DNA of 49,927 bases from Kofleriaceae bacterium (GTDB lineage Bacteria > Myxococcota_A > Polyangia > Haliangiales > Haliangiaceae), in NCBI GenBank assembly GCA_018058095.1, contig JAGPCO010000051.1:1-49927 (forward strand), given 5' to 3'. Of this stretch, positions 26,497-36,057 are shown piece by piece. The position numbers and the translations under genes are program-made. The first letter of the stretch is position 1. Every line of letters starts with the position of its first letter. The notes beneath the pieces are model-generated. The model did not search any database, was not told the DNA's origin, and worked only from the letters and a program-made list of their open reading frames with translations.

Positions 26497-28334
26497 GAGG
26501 CCGGCAGGGTAGCAGGTTCGGCGATCGCCAGGTCGCCCGACGGCGGGCCCCACGTCGGCGCCGAGACCAGGGCCGCCCCGACCAGCTCGACCAGGTGGGC
26601 CGGCGCGAACGGCTTGTCGAGCAGGCCGATGGCTCCGGCCGCCAGCACCGCCTGCGCCTCCTGGGACGACGCGTAGCCCGAGGTCAGGAGCACGCGCAGC
26701 TCCGGGTACAGGGCCCTGGCGGCGCGGAACATCTCGGGCCCGCTCATCCGCGGCATGGCCATGTCGAGCAGCACGAGGTCGAACCGACCGCCCTCGGCGC
26801 GGAGCCGCGCCAGGCCCTCCTTGCCGTCGGTGGCGACGGTGACCTCGTGGCCGGCCCGCTCCAGCGCCCGCACCACCACCGTCCGCACCAGGTCCTCGTC
26901 GTCGACCACCAGCACGCGACCACGCCGGCCGCTTGGCGCCACTGGGCGCGGGTGGGCTGGGGCCGCGGCGCCGACCGCGACCGGCCCGGCCACGATCGGG
27001 AGGTAGAGCGAGAACATCGCGCCCTGCCCCGGCGCGCTGTCGACGGTGACCGCGCCCTGGTGTCGCTTGATCGTGCCGTACACCATGGCCAGCCCCAGCC
27101 CGGTGCCGGTGCCGGCGGCCTTGGTCGTGAAGAACGGCTCGAACACCCGAGCCCGGGTCGCCTCGTCCATGCCGGCGCCGTCGTCCCGCACGGTCAGGAG
27201 CACGTACGGCCCCGCCGCCAGCTCGAGCGGGTGCGCGGCCACGTCGTCGAGCTCGACCGCGCGGCCGGTGATGGCCAGGGTGCCCCGGCCGGCCATCGCG
27301 TCGGTCGCGTTGATGGCCAGGTTGACCAGGGCGTGGCTCAGCATCGAGCCGTCACCCATCACCGGTGGCAAGGCGTCGGCGCCGTCGACGGGCGTCGGCA
27401 ACGAGGTGGTCACGGTCACGCCCTTGGGTAAGGTCCGGCCGAGCAGCGCCACCACCGAGTCGACCAGGGCCCCCACCGCGATCCGGTCGGACCGGTACTG
27501 GCCGCGCCGGCTGAAGCCGAGCAGGTTGCGGGTCAGGTCGGCCGCGCGCCGGGCCGCGACGACGATCTGCTCGGCGTCGGCCCGGACCGCCGGCGTCGGC
27601 GCCTCGCTGGCCAGGCACTCGGCCACGCCCATGATCGCGACCAGCGCGTTGTTCATGTCGTGCGCCACGCCGCCGGCCAGGGTGCCGATCGCCTCCATCT
27701 TCTGCGCGTGCAGCAGCTGGGCCTGGTAGCGCTCGCTGTCGCGCTGGGCCTGGGCGCGGGCCAGCTCGGCCTGCTCCCGCTCGCGCAGCTGCTCGCGCGC
27801 CAGCGACAGCGCCGCCTCGAGCTGGGTGGCGTAGACCCCGTCGCGATGGCGCTGACGGTCGCGCAGCGCGACGTGGAGGGTGAGGCTCAGCACCGCGCCG
27901 GTCGCCACCAGCACGCCGACCCCACCTGCGTCGACCATCGCGAAGGTGATCACCGCCGCCAGCACCACCGCGGCCAGGTGGACGAGCAACCAGCCGGCCG
28001 AGAAGAACAGCGCCCCCGCGGCGACCAGCTGCAGCAGCAACATCACCACGTAGAGCTGCTGGGGATCGAGGACGTAGGCGGTCAGGGTCACCGCCGCCAG
28101 CTGGCCAGCCAGGACGGTGCCGCCGACGTTGATCAGCCGGCCCGCGATCCGGCCGCGCCGGGTCAGCACGGCGATCGGCACCGCGGTCGCCAGCAGCACC
28201 AGGTTGAGCACCAGCAGCAGCGGCCGGGTCCGGACCTCGGGCAAGGTCAGGCTGAGCGCGACCACGGCGACGGTGGCCCAGGCGGCCCACTGCAGGCGGC
28301 CGCGCGCCACCACCGCGTCCTCGCGCAAGGGCAT
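26493..28334 (-). CDS. Hybrid sensor histidine kinase with C-terminal receiver domain
   Basis: The 613-residue protein has about six N-terminal membrane segments (residues 15-150), a coiled coil (170-215), the H-box GTLAGGVAHDMNNALVAIMG with His225, an HATPase domain (LVNLAINATDAM, DDGAGMDEATR, GTGLGLAMVYG), a Pro/Arg linker, and a receiver domain RVLVVDDEDLVRTVVV with Asp524 in LVLLDMAMP and the conserved Lys in LLDKPF. The stimulus is likely sensed in the membrane, as no outer domain is present. The output is presumably another phosphorelay protein, as no DNA-binding domain is attached. GGAGG precedes the ATG at short spacing. Confidence 0.93.
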
Positions 28335-28446
28335 GCCTCCGTAGGATCCGACCAGGGGCGACGTTCGTCGAGGGGGAACCTGCGGCGATGGTCGGGCGGG
28401 ATGTGGGTGTCTCGCCCACGATCCGGCACCCCCGCGACTGGCCTCG

Positions 28447-29457
28447 TCAGCGCGAGCCGTCGCTGGTCAGCGCCTGCCCCAGCTCGATGCTCGACACGCT
28501 GGTCAGCGCGGCCACGGCAGGGAGCGCACGCAGCGGGATCCGCAGGCCCTCGATGTTGGAGCTCGGCGTGGTGGACATGAACACCCCGCCCAGGGCGCGG
28601 ATGCGATCGCGGTCGGCCGGCGACGCGGTCCACTCGATCAGCACCTCCACCACCGGGGCCTGTCCATCCTTGAGCTGGGCCAGCGCCATCGTGCCCGACG
28701 AGCCGATCTTGTTCATCGGGTCGCGCGGCCCGGCCGCGCCGCGGGCCAACGTGCCCAGCAGCGTCGTGAGCCGACCACAGTGCTCGTCCGACAGCGGGTA
28801 CGGAGCGGCCAGCTCGGTGGTCAGGACACACAGGGGCGCCTCCGCGCGCGCCGGGTCGAGGCTGGTCGCACCCAGCCAGGTCGTCACGGCGGAGAGATCA
28901 GCTCCCGCGTTGACCGCAGCCCCGGCCGCCGGGCAGTCGATGGTGAGCACCTGGGCCCCTTCGCCGGCCAGCTGGCAGCGGCCGTCACCCGCCGTGACGT
29001 GCCAGCGATGGAACGTCGCCGGCACCGGCAACGCGACCGACGCCGCACCCGCCGGGCGCTGCCGCAGCAAGGCCTTGAGCTCGCGCGCGATCGGGACCCA
29101 GCCATCGGCGACCGCGACGGCCGGCGCCCCGGCGCGGGTGAGCTGGGCGGCGGGCCAGCCGCCAGCCGCGGGCTCACCCGGGCCCGCTGGCAGGGCGGCG
29201 ACCATCGCGCCGAGGTGACCCGACGCGGAGTGGCCTTGCAGGTCGAGCGCGCCCAGGCCGGCGCACGCGCCGGCGGTGGCCTGATCGCCCTGCCCGTGCA
29301 GCGTGCACTCGCCGCCGAGCATGGTGATCGACCACGCCGATGAGGCGACGGTGGTGGTGGTGGCCTGGCCCGGGCGAGAGGCGGCGCAGCGGATCGAGCC
29401 GAGCGCGGCGCTGGCGAGCAAGACCGAGAAGAGCGGGCAGCGAAGCGTGGGCGACAT
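28447..29457 (-). CDS. Secreted protein of unknown function with inhibitor-like C-terminus
   Basis: The 336-residue protein has a signal sequence (LFSVLLASAALGSIRC, possible lipoprotein site). The body is Ala/Gly-rich with a few paired cysteines. The last 60 residues (VVEVLIEWTASPADRDRIRA, then LRIPLRALPAVAALTSVSSI) look like the alpha/beta fold of subtilisin prodomain (I9)-type inhibitors, where a strand ends in a V..IE-like edge; this is a weak inference. It lies about 110 bp upstream of the hybrid kinase on the same strand and could be cotranscribed with it. Confidence 0.6.
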   Translation of the reverse strand: MSPTLRCPLFSVLLASAALGSIRCAASRPGQATTTTVASSAWSITMLGGECTLHGQGDQATAGACAGLGALDLQGHSASGHLGAMVAALPAGPGEPAAGGWPAAQLTRAGAPAVAVADGWVPIARELKALLRQRPAGAASVALPVPATFHRWHVTAGDGRCQLAGEGAQVLTIDCPAAGAAVNAGADLSAVTTWLGATSLDPARAEAPLCVLTTELAAPYPLSDEHCGRLTTLLGTLARGAAGPRDPMNKIGSSGTMALAQLKDGQAPVVEVLIEWTASPADRDRIRALGGVFMSTTPSSNIEGLRIPLRALPAVAALTSVSSIELGQALTSDGSR

Positions 29458-29586
29458 TAAGGAGGTCCTGCGTGAGGTGACGTGGTGACGGCTCCGAGCT
29501 GTAGACGCACGCCGGGCCGTCCCGGCCTACGCGCGGCGAAGAACACGGCGCGGCACCAGGGCGCCCCTGGGTCGAGGATCGTTCGT

Positions 29587-30381
29587 TCAGTAGCAGGTCA
29601 CGTGGGCGACCACGACCGGCTCGCCGTCGGCCTCGGCCACCTCGACGGTGCCGCGCCGGACCGGGCCGGCGTCGACGCGGACGATGCGCCGGCTGCCGTC
29701 CTCGGCCAGGGTGGCGGTGGCCGTGAGCGCGCCACCGTCGTCGACGACCTCGAGCGCGGCGTCCTCCACCGCGAACCCGTGGCTGCCGATCGACAGCGCC
29801 AGGGGGTCGTCGGCGCCGGCGACCGCCACGAACGGGTACTCGTACACGCTCAGGCCCTCCTCGAACACCGTCGGGTCGAGCACCTGGGTGGTCACGCACG
29901 ACAGCTGCTCGTCGGCGCTCCCGCTCAGGTGGCGCAGCGTCGCCGGGGCATCACCCTCGGGGTCGAGCACCAGCTCTCGCCCGTCCAGCTGCCACGGGGC
30001 GTCGAACACCACCTCGCCGTCGGAGCCGGTCAGGCGCAGGTGCGGCACGCCGTCGACGGCGTAGCTGCGGTACTTGCCGCGGGTCAGGCTCGACTCGTAG
30101 TCGCCCAGGTCACGGGTCAGATCGAACTCGCCGAGGGTCACGCCACGGCGCGAGCTGGTCGGCGGGTGGATCGCCAGCACCTGCAGCGCGTCGACCTCGC
30201 CGCTGCCTTCGAACGCGTAGTAGGCCCCGGCCAGGCCGGCCCCGTCGGCCTTGCCGTCGACGGTACCGCCGGCGCCGCCCGGGCCGGGCGCGTCGGTGGC
30301 GCAGCCGAGCGCACCAGCCGACAGCACGAGCGCGGAGGACATCATCATGAACAGGCGAGTGGTGGTCTGGTGGGTCGTCAT
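29587..30381 (-). CDS. Hypothetical lipoprotein
   Basis: The 264-residue protein has lipobox GALGC at about residue 27 and a Gly/Asp/Lys linker (TVDGKADGAG). The remaining domain is beta-rich with no recognised motif: YYAFEGSGEVDALQVLAIHP, GVPHLRLTGSDGEVVFD, and two cysteines at the end (SCVTTQV, HVTCY). Linkers of the DGKADG type are common in lipoproteins of this bacterial group. Same strand as its neighbours, spaced about 130 bp from the next gene. Function unknown. Confidence 0.65.
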   Translation of the reverse strand: MTTHQTTTRLFMMMSSALVLSAGALGCATDAPGPGGAGGTVDGKADGAGLAGAYYAFEGSGEVDALQVLAIHPPTSSRRGVTLGEFDLTRDLGDYESSLTRGKYRSYAVDGVPHLRLTGSDGEVVFDAPWQLDGRELVLDPEGDAPATLRHLSGSADEQLSCVTTQVLDPTVFEEGLSVYEYPFVAVAGADDPLALSIGSHGFAVEDAALEVVDDGGALTATATLAEDGSRRIVRVDAGPVRRGTVEVAEADGEPVVVAHVTCY

Positions 30382-30657
30382 GCCGCGACGGATTGCAACG
30401 GGTGTGCCCAGCTCGCGCCGGCCGATCCGGCGCGTTGGGGTCGATCGTCCTGGCCAGCGCAGCCGCCGCCGGCTGCGCGACCCGCCAGCGTCTGTGCCGA
30501 CGACGACATCGCGCTGGCGTGCGGCGCATGAGCGTGGCCAGCGCGGTGGCCATCACGCGGTGAGCGCCTCGCGTGGCGCGCTCGATCGCGCGGCGGGCGC
30601 CGTCGCGACACGCCGCGCACCAGGCGACCATGCCTGGCACGCCAGCGCGATGGCGCT
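30382..30657 (-). other. 276-bp intergenic region
   Basis: It lies between the SulP gene (3' side) and the lipoprotein gene at 29587-30381. It is GC-rich and holds short self-complementary runs, but no convincing terminator with a T tract, no RNA gene and no open frame with coding character were seen. A promoter for the lipoprotein must lie here; none fits clearly. Confidence 0.35.
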
Positions 30658-32445
30658 TCACCCCGTCGGGGCGTGGGCGGCGTGGACGATGGCCATCGAC
30701 ACCGCGGTGTCGAGATCGGGCGCGAAGGCCAGCTCACCCGGCACCCGCTTGATGTCGGCCCGCTCGAGAATGGCCTGCATGTCGGGCTGCAGGCCAGCCA
30801 GCACGACCATGCGCTTGTCGCGGCGCAGGCGGTCGAGCGTGCTCTCGAGCGCGACCAGGCCGGTCGCGTCGATGGTCGGCACGTGCTTCATGTTGAGGAC
30901 GATGGTCCGGGTCGCCTGGTCGGTCACCTCGAGGGTGGCCATCGCCGTCTTGGCCGCCCCGAAGAACATCGGCCCGGCGATCTGGAACACCCGCACCCCC
31001 TCGGGCACGACGTGGTGGATCGGATCGTCGTGCTCGAGCGTGACCCGGGTCAGCACGGTCATGCGCCGCATGAACAGCAGCGCGGCCATGACCACGCCGA
31101 CGGTGACCGCCACCACCATGTCGAACACCACGGTCAGGCCGAAGCAGGTCAGCAACACGCCGACGTCGGCGCGCGGGGCGATACGCATGAGGCGCGCGAA
31201 GTGACGCGCCTCGCTCAGGTTACGCGCCACCACCAGCAGCAGGCCGGCCAGCGCCGCCATCGGCAGGTACGACACCAGCGGCGCCAGCGCCAGCATGCAG
31301 GCCAGCACGATCACGGCGTGGAAGGCCGAGGCCAGCGGCGAGCGAGCCCCGGCGCGGATGTTGGTGGCGGTGCGCGCCAGCGCGCCGGTGCACGGGATGC
31401 CGCCGAAGAACGGGCACACCAGGTTGCCGACGCCGAGGGCGATGAGCTCGGCGTTGGGCTCGTGCCGGCTGACGCCCGGCGGGCTGACCCCGTCGGCCAC
31501 GGTCGCGGTCGCCAGCGATTCGATGGCGCCGAGCAGGGCGATGGCCAGCGCCGACGGCAACAGGGCCCGGATGGTCGTGTAGTCGAGCGCGAACTGGGTC
31601 GACGACGACGGCGGGTCCCACGGCCACATCGGCATCGGCGGCAGCGGTGGCAGGCCGTGCACGACCTGGCCGTCGATGGCCGACTGGAACCGATGGGCGA
31701 TCGTGATCGGCGCGAACGACGGCGCCAGCTGGTGGATGAGCGCGACCGCGGCGGCGACCACGGCCAGCACCAGCAGCGGCGCCGGCAGGCGGCGGTCGAG
31801 GCGCGGCACCAGCACCAGCAGGCCGACGGTGACCACGGCGACGCCCAGATCGGGCAGCGACACCTGGCCGCGCGCGGCCCACAACCCGTCCAGGTAGCCG
31901 ATGAGGCCATCGCTCGTCGGCACCACCACGCCCAGCACGTCCTTGAGCTGCAGCAGCGCCAGCACCAGGGCGATCCCGGCGGTGAAGCCGGTGGTGACCG
32001 GGTGTGGGATGAGCGTGAACAGCTTGCCGAACCGGGCCAGCCCCATGGCGATGAGGAGGACGCCGGCCATCATCCCGGCGGTGAGCAGGCCGGCCAGCCC
32101 GTAGCGATGCAGGATGGGCAGGAGGATGACGACGAAGGCCGCGGTCGGGCCGGTGATCTGGACCCGGGTCCCGCCCAGCAGCGCGACCACCACGCCGGCG
32201 ACGATGGCGGTGTACAGCCCGTGCTGCGGCGCGACCCCGGCCGCCACCGCCAGCGCCAGCGACAGCGGCAGCGACACCGCGGCCACCGCGGCGCCGGCGC
32301 GCAGGTCGGCCCGGAAGTCGGCGCCGGTGTAGCCCTCGGCCAGCTTGCGGCGCAGGCCGTAGCCGATGAGCTCGCGCGTGCGCAGCGCGAACGCCAGCTG
32401 TCGGCGCAGGACCTCGGTCAGGTCGTCGACGTAACGCAGGCGCAT
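30658..32445 (-). CDS. SulP-family anion transporter with STAS domain
   Basis: The 595-residue inner-membrane protein has the SulP core: DFRADLRAGAAVAAVSLPLS, QHGLYTAIVAGVVVALLGG, VQITGPTAAFVVILLPIL, HPVTTGFTAGIALVLALLQL, GNLVCPFFGGIPCTGALART and about 11-12 membrane segments. A C-terminal STAS domain follows (about 465-585, core TIVLNMKHVPTIDATGLVAL). SulP proteins move sulfate, bicarbonate or dicarboxylates; the substrate is not readable. Length fits the bacterial family. No carbonic anhydrase or sulfate-assimilation gene is adjacent, so a bicarbonate or sulfate role cannot be inferred from context. Confidence 0.93.
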   Translation of the reverse strand: MRLRYVDDLTEVLRRQLAFALRTRELIGYGLRRKLAEGYTGADFRADLRAGAAVAAVSLPLSLALAVAAGVAPQHGLYTAIVAGVVVALLGGTRVQITGPTAAFVVILLPILHRYGLAGLLTAGMMAGVLLIAMGLARFGKLFTLIPHPVTTGFTAGIALVLALLQLKDVLGVVVPTSDGLIGYLDGLWAARGQVSLPDLGVAVVTVGLLVLVPRLDRRLPAPLLVLAVVAAAVALIHQLAPSFAPITIAHRFQSAIDGQVVHGLPPLPPMPMWPWDPPSSSTQFALDYTTIRALLPSALAIALLGAIESLATATVADGVSPPGVSRHEPNAELIALGVGNLVCPFFGGIPCTGALARTATNIRAGARSPLASAFHAVIVLACMLALAPLVSYLPMAALAGLLLVVARNLSEARHFARLMRIAPRADVGVLLTCFGLTVVFDMVVAVTVGVVMAALLFMRRMTVLTRVTLEHDDPIHHVVPEGVRVFQIAGPMFFGAAKTAMATLEVTDQATRTIVLNMKHVPTIDATGLVALESTLDRLRRDKRMVVLAGLQPDMQAILERADIKRVPGELAFAPDLDTAVSMAIVHAAHAPTG

Positions 32446-32523
32446 GGAGCGGGCGGAGCCCGTCGCTATCGTGCCTGGCCGGCCCGGCCTTGGCTACCGA
32501 CCGGCGGAGGAACCGACGGGCCG

Positions 32524-33165
32524 TCAGCGCCGGCGCCACAGGCACACGCGGTCGCTCTCCATCGGCTCCTCCTCGAGCAGCTCGTACCCGGCCGGCATCT
32601 CGCCGCCGTAGCCGCAGAACGTGACCACCTCGGCGCCGACCGGCATGGCCGCGAGCTGGCGCTCGGCGGCGTGGACGTCCTCGAGGTAGCCGGCGCGGCG
32701 GATGAACGGATCGACCACGCCGCCGCCCCACAGCCGCTCGCCGAACGGGTTGAACAGGTACAGGCCGCCGAAGGCGCGCCAGTCGACCGCGTCGACCTCG
32801 TCGTGCACGAAGGTGACCCGGTCGTCGATCGCCAGCGCCCGCGCCGCCCGCCGCGCCGCCTGCACCATGCGGCCATCACGCTCGACCCCGGTCCAGCGCA
32901 GCGGGCCGACCAGCGCGCCGATGAGGCAGGCCTTGCCGACGCCGGCGCCGACGTCGAGGACCTGGCCGCCCGGGCAGCCGGCCAGCATCTCGCACACCCG
33001 CAGGGCGACGTCGACCGGGGTCCAGTGTAACGAGGAGCGGTGCCGGTGCGCCGGTGGGTACAGCCGATCGAAGTCGTGATCCCGCACCGGCCGCCCCTGC
33101 CGCAGGGTGCGCTGCAGGCGGACCGGATCGAGCGGGCCGTCGTCGTCGAGGTCGAGCTCGCTCAC
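32524..33165 (-). CDS. Class I SAM-dependent methyltransferase-like protein
   Basis: The 213-residue protein has motif I, VLDVGAGVGKACLIGAL, and an acidic post-I site WTGVERDGRMVQAARRA, then DDRVTFVHDEV, the usual Rossmann order of class I methyltransferases. LYLFNPFGERLWGGG (motif IV region) keeps an NPF catalytic-like triplet, as in some N-methyltransferases. The substrate is unknown. The GTG at 33165 was chosen because GATACT ends seven bases upstream; a Met at 33189 is further out. It diverges from the SMI1-like gene with only 62 bp between starts. Confidence 0.75.
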   Translation of the reverse strand: MSELDLDDDGPLDPVRLQRTLRQGRPVRDHDFDRLYPPAHRHRSSLHWTPVDVALRVCEMLAGCPGGQVLDVGAGVGKACLIGALVGPLRWTGVERDGRMVQAARRAARALAIDDRVTFVHDEVDAVDWRAFGGLYLFNPFGERLWGGGVVDPFIRRAGYLEDVHAAERQLAAMPVGAEVVTFCGYGGEMPAGYELLEEEPMESDRVCLWRRR

Positions 33166-33172
33166 CGCCGCC

Positions 33173-33178
33173 AGTATC
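33173..33178 (-). promoter_or_regulatory. -10 box for the methyltransferase gene
   Basis: GATACT ends seven bases before the GTG at 33165. It is back to back with the plus-strand box at 33216-33221, and the two -10 boxes are 37 bp apart, so the two promoters would compete or share control. Confidence 0.3.
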
Positions 33179-33215
33179 CCACCAACCATGCCTGGCGCGG
33201 GCGGCGCCGCCTCGT

Positions 33216-33221
33216 TACCGT
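33216..33221 (+). promoter_or_regulatory. -10 box for the SMI1-like gene
   Basis: TACCGT ends six bases before the GTG at 33228. There is no ribosome-binding site. Confidence 0.35.
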
Positions 33222-33227
33222 CGCCAC

Positions 33228-34103
33228 GTGGCTGGCCGCGACGGACACGCGCCCGAGGACGACGGCGGCGGCGAGCGGCCGGGCTGGCTGTCCGCCTGGT
33301 GCCTGCTGGTCGAGCAAGTGGCCGGCGCCGACCCAGGCCGGCGCCGCTTCGGCGCGCGGCACCACCAGTATCGAACGGCGCCGCCGCTGACCGCGGCCCG
33401 GCTGGCCGCGCTCGAGGCAGAGCTGGGCCTGGCCCTGCCGGCCGACTACCGCGACTACCTCGGCCTCGTCGGTGATGGTGGTGCCGGTCCGTACGCCGGG
33501 CTGGCGCCGTTCGACCATCCAGCCCAGCGGCCCGGGCTGCGCGGGGTGCACGACCCGACGACGAGCACCGGGCCGTGGGCCGGGGTGGTCGCGCTCGGCG
33601 CGGTCGGATGCGATCAGGCGACCTACCTGGTCGTGCGCGGCGCCGACGCCGGCACGGTGTGGCTCGACGCCCGCGCCGCCGGCGCCGGGGTGCGCCCGAT
33701 CGCCCCCAGCTTCGCCGCCTACCTGGCCGACTGGGGCCGCGACCTGGCCCGCGGCGAGTGGCCCCGTTCGTGGGCGCCGCCAGGCGCATGTGCGTTGCCG
33801 CGCGCGCTGTCGGCCTACCTGGCCGGGCGCGAGCGCGCGCTCGGCGTGGCCGCGGGCACCCTGGGCGACGCCGAGCTGCGACGCGAACTGGCCGCCATCC
33901 CGGCTGGCGCGATCCGCCTGGTCGCCGCCGGGGCCGGCCCGATGTACGCCGACGGCGACCTGGTCGACCCGTGCCCGGCGTGTGAGCACCTGCTGGCCGG
34001 GCTGGCCGGGCGTGGGCTCGACCGCGCCGCCCTCGCGCCAGCCACGACGCCGCGGCTGGCGGTGGCCACCTCGGGTCCGGACGGGCCCGGGATCGACCGA
34101 TAG
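33228..34103 (+). CDS. SMI1/KNR4 (SUKH)-like protein
   Basis: The 291-residue protein has the SUKH-like core at about 40-190: an LTAARLAALEAELGLALPAD helix, YRDYLGLVGDGGAGP with the typical Y..YL...G turn, and a C-terminal PSFAAYLADWGRDLA. SUKH proteins are often immunity proteins against contact-dependent or other polymorphic toxins. The last 100 residues are an extra part with one CPAC pair. No toxin gene is adjacent; the closest candidate is the C39-like gene downstream. The start is GTG at 33228, six bases after TACCGT; the longer upstream frame overlaps the methyltransferase gene. Confidence 0.6.
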   Translation: MAGRDGHAPEDDGGGERPGWLSAWCLLVEQVAGADPGRRRFGARHHQYRTAPPLTAARLAALEAELGLALPADYRDYLGLVGDGGAGPYAGLAPFDHPAQRPGLRGVHDPTTSTGPWAGVVALGAVGCDQATYLVVRGADAGTVWLDARAAGAGVRPIAPSFAAYLADWGRDLARGEWPRSWAPPGACALPRALSAYLAGRERALGVAAGTLGDAELRRELAAIPAGAIRLVAAGAGPMYADGDLVDPCPACEHLLAGLAGRGLDRAALAPATTPRLAVATSGPDGPGIDR

Positions 34104-34107
34104 TTTC

Positions 34108-34124
34108 CGAGCAGTTTCAGCTCG
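34108..34124 (+). terminator. Hairpin after the SMI1-like gene
   Basis: CGAGC-AGTTTCA-GCTCG, five bases after the stop, in a locally AT-richer stretch. The arms are short, so it is only a possible terminator. Confidence 0.3.
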
Positions 34125-34195
34125 TTGCAGATCTTGGTGGGAACGGCTCGACGGCCCCTGCCCCCGCCGCGCCGCAGCGGTAGAGTGCCGCCCCC

Positions 34196-35158
34196 ATGGC
34201 GCGACCGACGAAGGGAGAGCCCAAGCCGGGCTTCTACCCGCAGCCCAACGACTGGACGTGTGGGCCGTTCGCGCTCAAGCACGCCCTGGTCGCGCTCGGG
34301 CGCGCCGTCGAGGCGACGCAGATCGCCGCCACCGCCAAGACCCACTGGTGGTCGGGCACCGACGAGATCCGCCTGGCCCGCGCCGCCCGCGAGTTCGAGT
34401 GCGACCTGGTGCTCGAGCGCCGGCGCGACGAGGAGCAGGCCCGCCGCCTGCTCGGCAAGTTCCTGCGCGAGCAGACCCCGGTGCTGCTGTGCGTGGAGGA
34501 GTGGACGCACTGGATCACCGTGGTGCGGGCCGAGGACAAGCGCTTCGTCGTCATCGACAGCACCGACGACCCGGTGCTGAGCGTGCAGACCTGGCCGCAG
34601 CTGCGCGGCCGCTGGCGCTACCACGACGTCGACTACGACAAGCACGACCCGCCCATCATCTACGACCTGATGGCGGTGGTGCCGCGCTTCCGCAACCCGG
34701 TCAAGGCCGACTTCTCCGTCGAGCGCGTCAAGTTCTTGCGCCGACCCGAGAACAAGCACCTGGCGCTGCACTGGAACGAGTACCTCGAGGACCTGATGAC
34801 CATCTGTCGGCCGCCGGGAGGGCGCACCGCCGACCCGCTGTCGATGGGCGAGTTCATGCGCCGGCACCAGGAGCTGCTGGTGTCGCGCGTCGTGTACTGG
34901 CACGGCGCGGTCGAGCGCGAGGAGGTCCTGCGGGTGCTGCGCAACCTGCGCTTCGTGTCGGAGACCTACGGCCTGGTCATCCCGGCCTCGGCCAGCCGGC
35001 GCGCGGTGGCCGACCTGGCCATCCTGGTCACGCTGTGGGCCGCGGCCATGCGCGGCGTCGACGAGATGTACGGCGTCGGTGGCGCGGTCGCCGCCAGCGC
35101 GACCCGACGCACGCTCAAGCGCGCGCCGGTGCGCGCGGCCAAGCTGCGCCGCCGCTGA
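34196..35158 (+). CDS. C39-like cysteine peptidase-fold protein, cytosolic
   Basis: The 320-residue protein has the papain-like C39 pattern near the N-terminus: QPNDWTCGPFALKHALVALG (oxyanion Gln and Cys in DWTCG), later EEWTHWITVVRAEDKRFVVI with a His and DSTDD with the Asp. It has no signal peptide or ABC-transporter fusion, so it differs from bacteriocin processing peptidases. The C-terminal 140 residues are helical and Arg-rich. It may be a cytosolic peptidase or a pseudo-peptidase. TAGAGT lies nine bases before the ATG, near-leaderless. It follows the SMI1-like gene by 92 bp. Confidence 0.7.
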   Translation: MARPTKGEPKPGFYPQPNDWTCGPFALKHALVALGRAVEATQIAATAKTHWWSGTDEIRLARAAREFECDLVLERRRDEEQARRLLGKFLREQTPVLLCVEEWTHWITVVRAEDKRFVVIDSTDDPVLSVQTWPQLRGRWRYHDVDYDKHDPPIIYDLMAVVPRFRNPVKADFSVERVKFLRRPENKHLALHWNEYLEDLMTICRPPGGRTADPLSMGEFMRRHQELLVSRVVYWHGAVEREEVLRVLRNLRFVSETYGLVIPASASRRAVADLAILVTLWAAAMRGVDEMYGVGGAVAASATRRTLKRAPVRAAKLRRR

Positions 35159-35167
35159 GCCCGACGC

Positions 35168-35851
35168 TCAGCCCGCGAGCAGGCGCCGGGCCAGCGCCGG
35201 CCGGGCCATCAGCGCGTCGACCGCCCGCTCGAGGCTGGCGGCGCGATCACGCACCAGCTGGCGGTCGACCTGGCGGTAGCGCCTGGCCAGGCGGCGGTCC
35301 TCGGCCTGGCGGTCGGCGGCGATCCGCGGCGCCGGCGCCGGCGCGACCGGGCCCGGCTCGACCTCGAAGAACGGCTCCTGGATCGCGACGACCTCGGCCT
35401 GGGTGAGGCCCGAGGTCAGGATCCAGTCCATGAGCGCGCCGTCCTGGACGTCGGCCAGGCGGATGAAGTTCTGCTCACGTGCGACCTGATCGACCAGCGC
35501 GGTGGCCCCGCTCCGATCGATCATCGTCGCCGCCGCACACAGGTGCCCCTCGGCGTCGCGCCACACGTTGAGCGCACCCGGCTGCATGGTGTTGTGGGGG
35601 TACACGCCGCGCAGGCGGTAGGCCCGGAACGCGCGCAGGTTGCGGCTGCGGGCGGTCACCAGCGCCGCCCGCACCCGGGCGCGCGTCAGCAGCTCCGGGC
35701 GCGCGGCCGGCGCGGCGTCGTCGATGCCGACCCAGGCCGGCGCGGCGGACGGTGGCGCAGCGGCGAACCCGCGGGCGGCGGCCGAGCCAGCGCCGAGGAC
35801 GGAGGTGGACAGCAGAGAGGCCAGGACGAGGGACGGAAGCAGACGCGACAT
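35168..35851 (-). CDS. Secreted protein of unknown function
   Basis: The 227-residue protein has a signal peptide (LLPSLVLASLLSTSVLGAGSAAA) and a Pro/Ala linker. The core includes RAFRAYRLRGVYPHNTMQPG, NVWRDAEGHLCAAATMIDRS and ALMDWILTSGLTQAEVVAIQ, then a Pro-rich stretch and a charged helical C-terminus (RQAEDRRLARRYRQVDRQLV). No family was recognised. AGGAG lies seven bases before the ATG, a good Shine-Dalgarno. It diverges from the cupredoxin gene. Confidence 0.65.
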   Translation of the reverse strand: MSRLLPSLVLASLLSTSVLGAGSAAARGFAAAPPSAAPAWVGIDDAAPAARPELLTRARVRAALVTARSRNLRAFRAYRLRGVYPHNTMQPGALNVWRDAEGHLCAAATMIDRSGATALVDQVAREQNFIRLADVQDGALMDWILTSGLTQAEVVAIQEPFFEVEPGPVAPAPAPRIAADRQAEDRRLARRYRQVDRQLVRDRAASLERAVDALMARPALARRLLAG

Positions 35852-36044
35852 GACGAGCTCCTGCAGCGGCGGCGGGCAGTCCCACGCAGCGGACCCGCCG
35901 GCAGGATCGCCTGGGGTCGCTGCCGAGCTGGGTGACGCCTGTCTGCTGATGGAGATGTCGACGCACCGGCCGCTCCGGCGGTCTGCGTCGCCACGCGTCC
36001 ACGGTAAGGGCGGCGTAAGGACCTCACCGGCGCGCCGACCCGGC

Positions 36045-36050
36045 TACACT
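36045..36050 (+). promoter_or_regulatory. -10 box of the cupredoxin gene
   Basis: TACACT ends seven bases before the ATG at 36058. No ribosome-binding site or clear -35 box was seen. Confidence 0.35.
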
Positions 36051-36057
36051 GGCGGCC

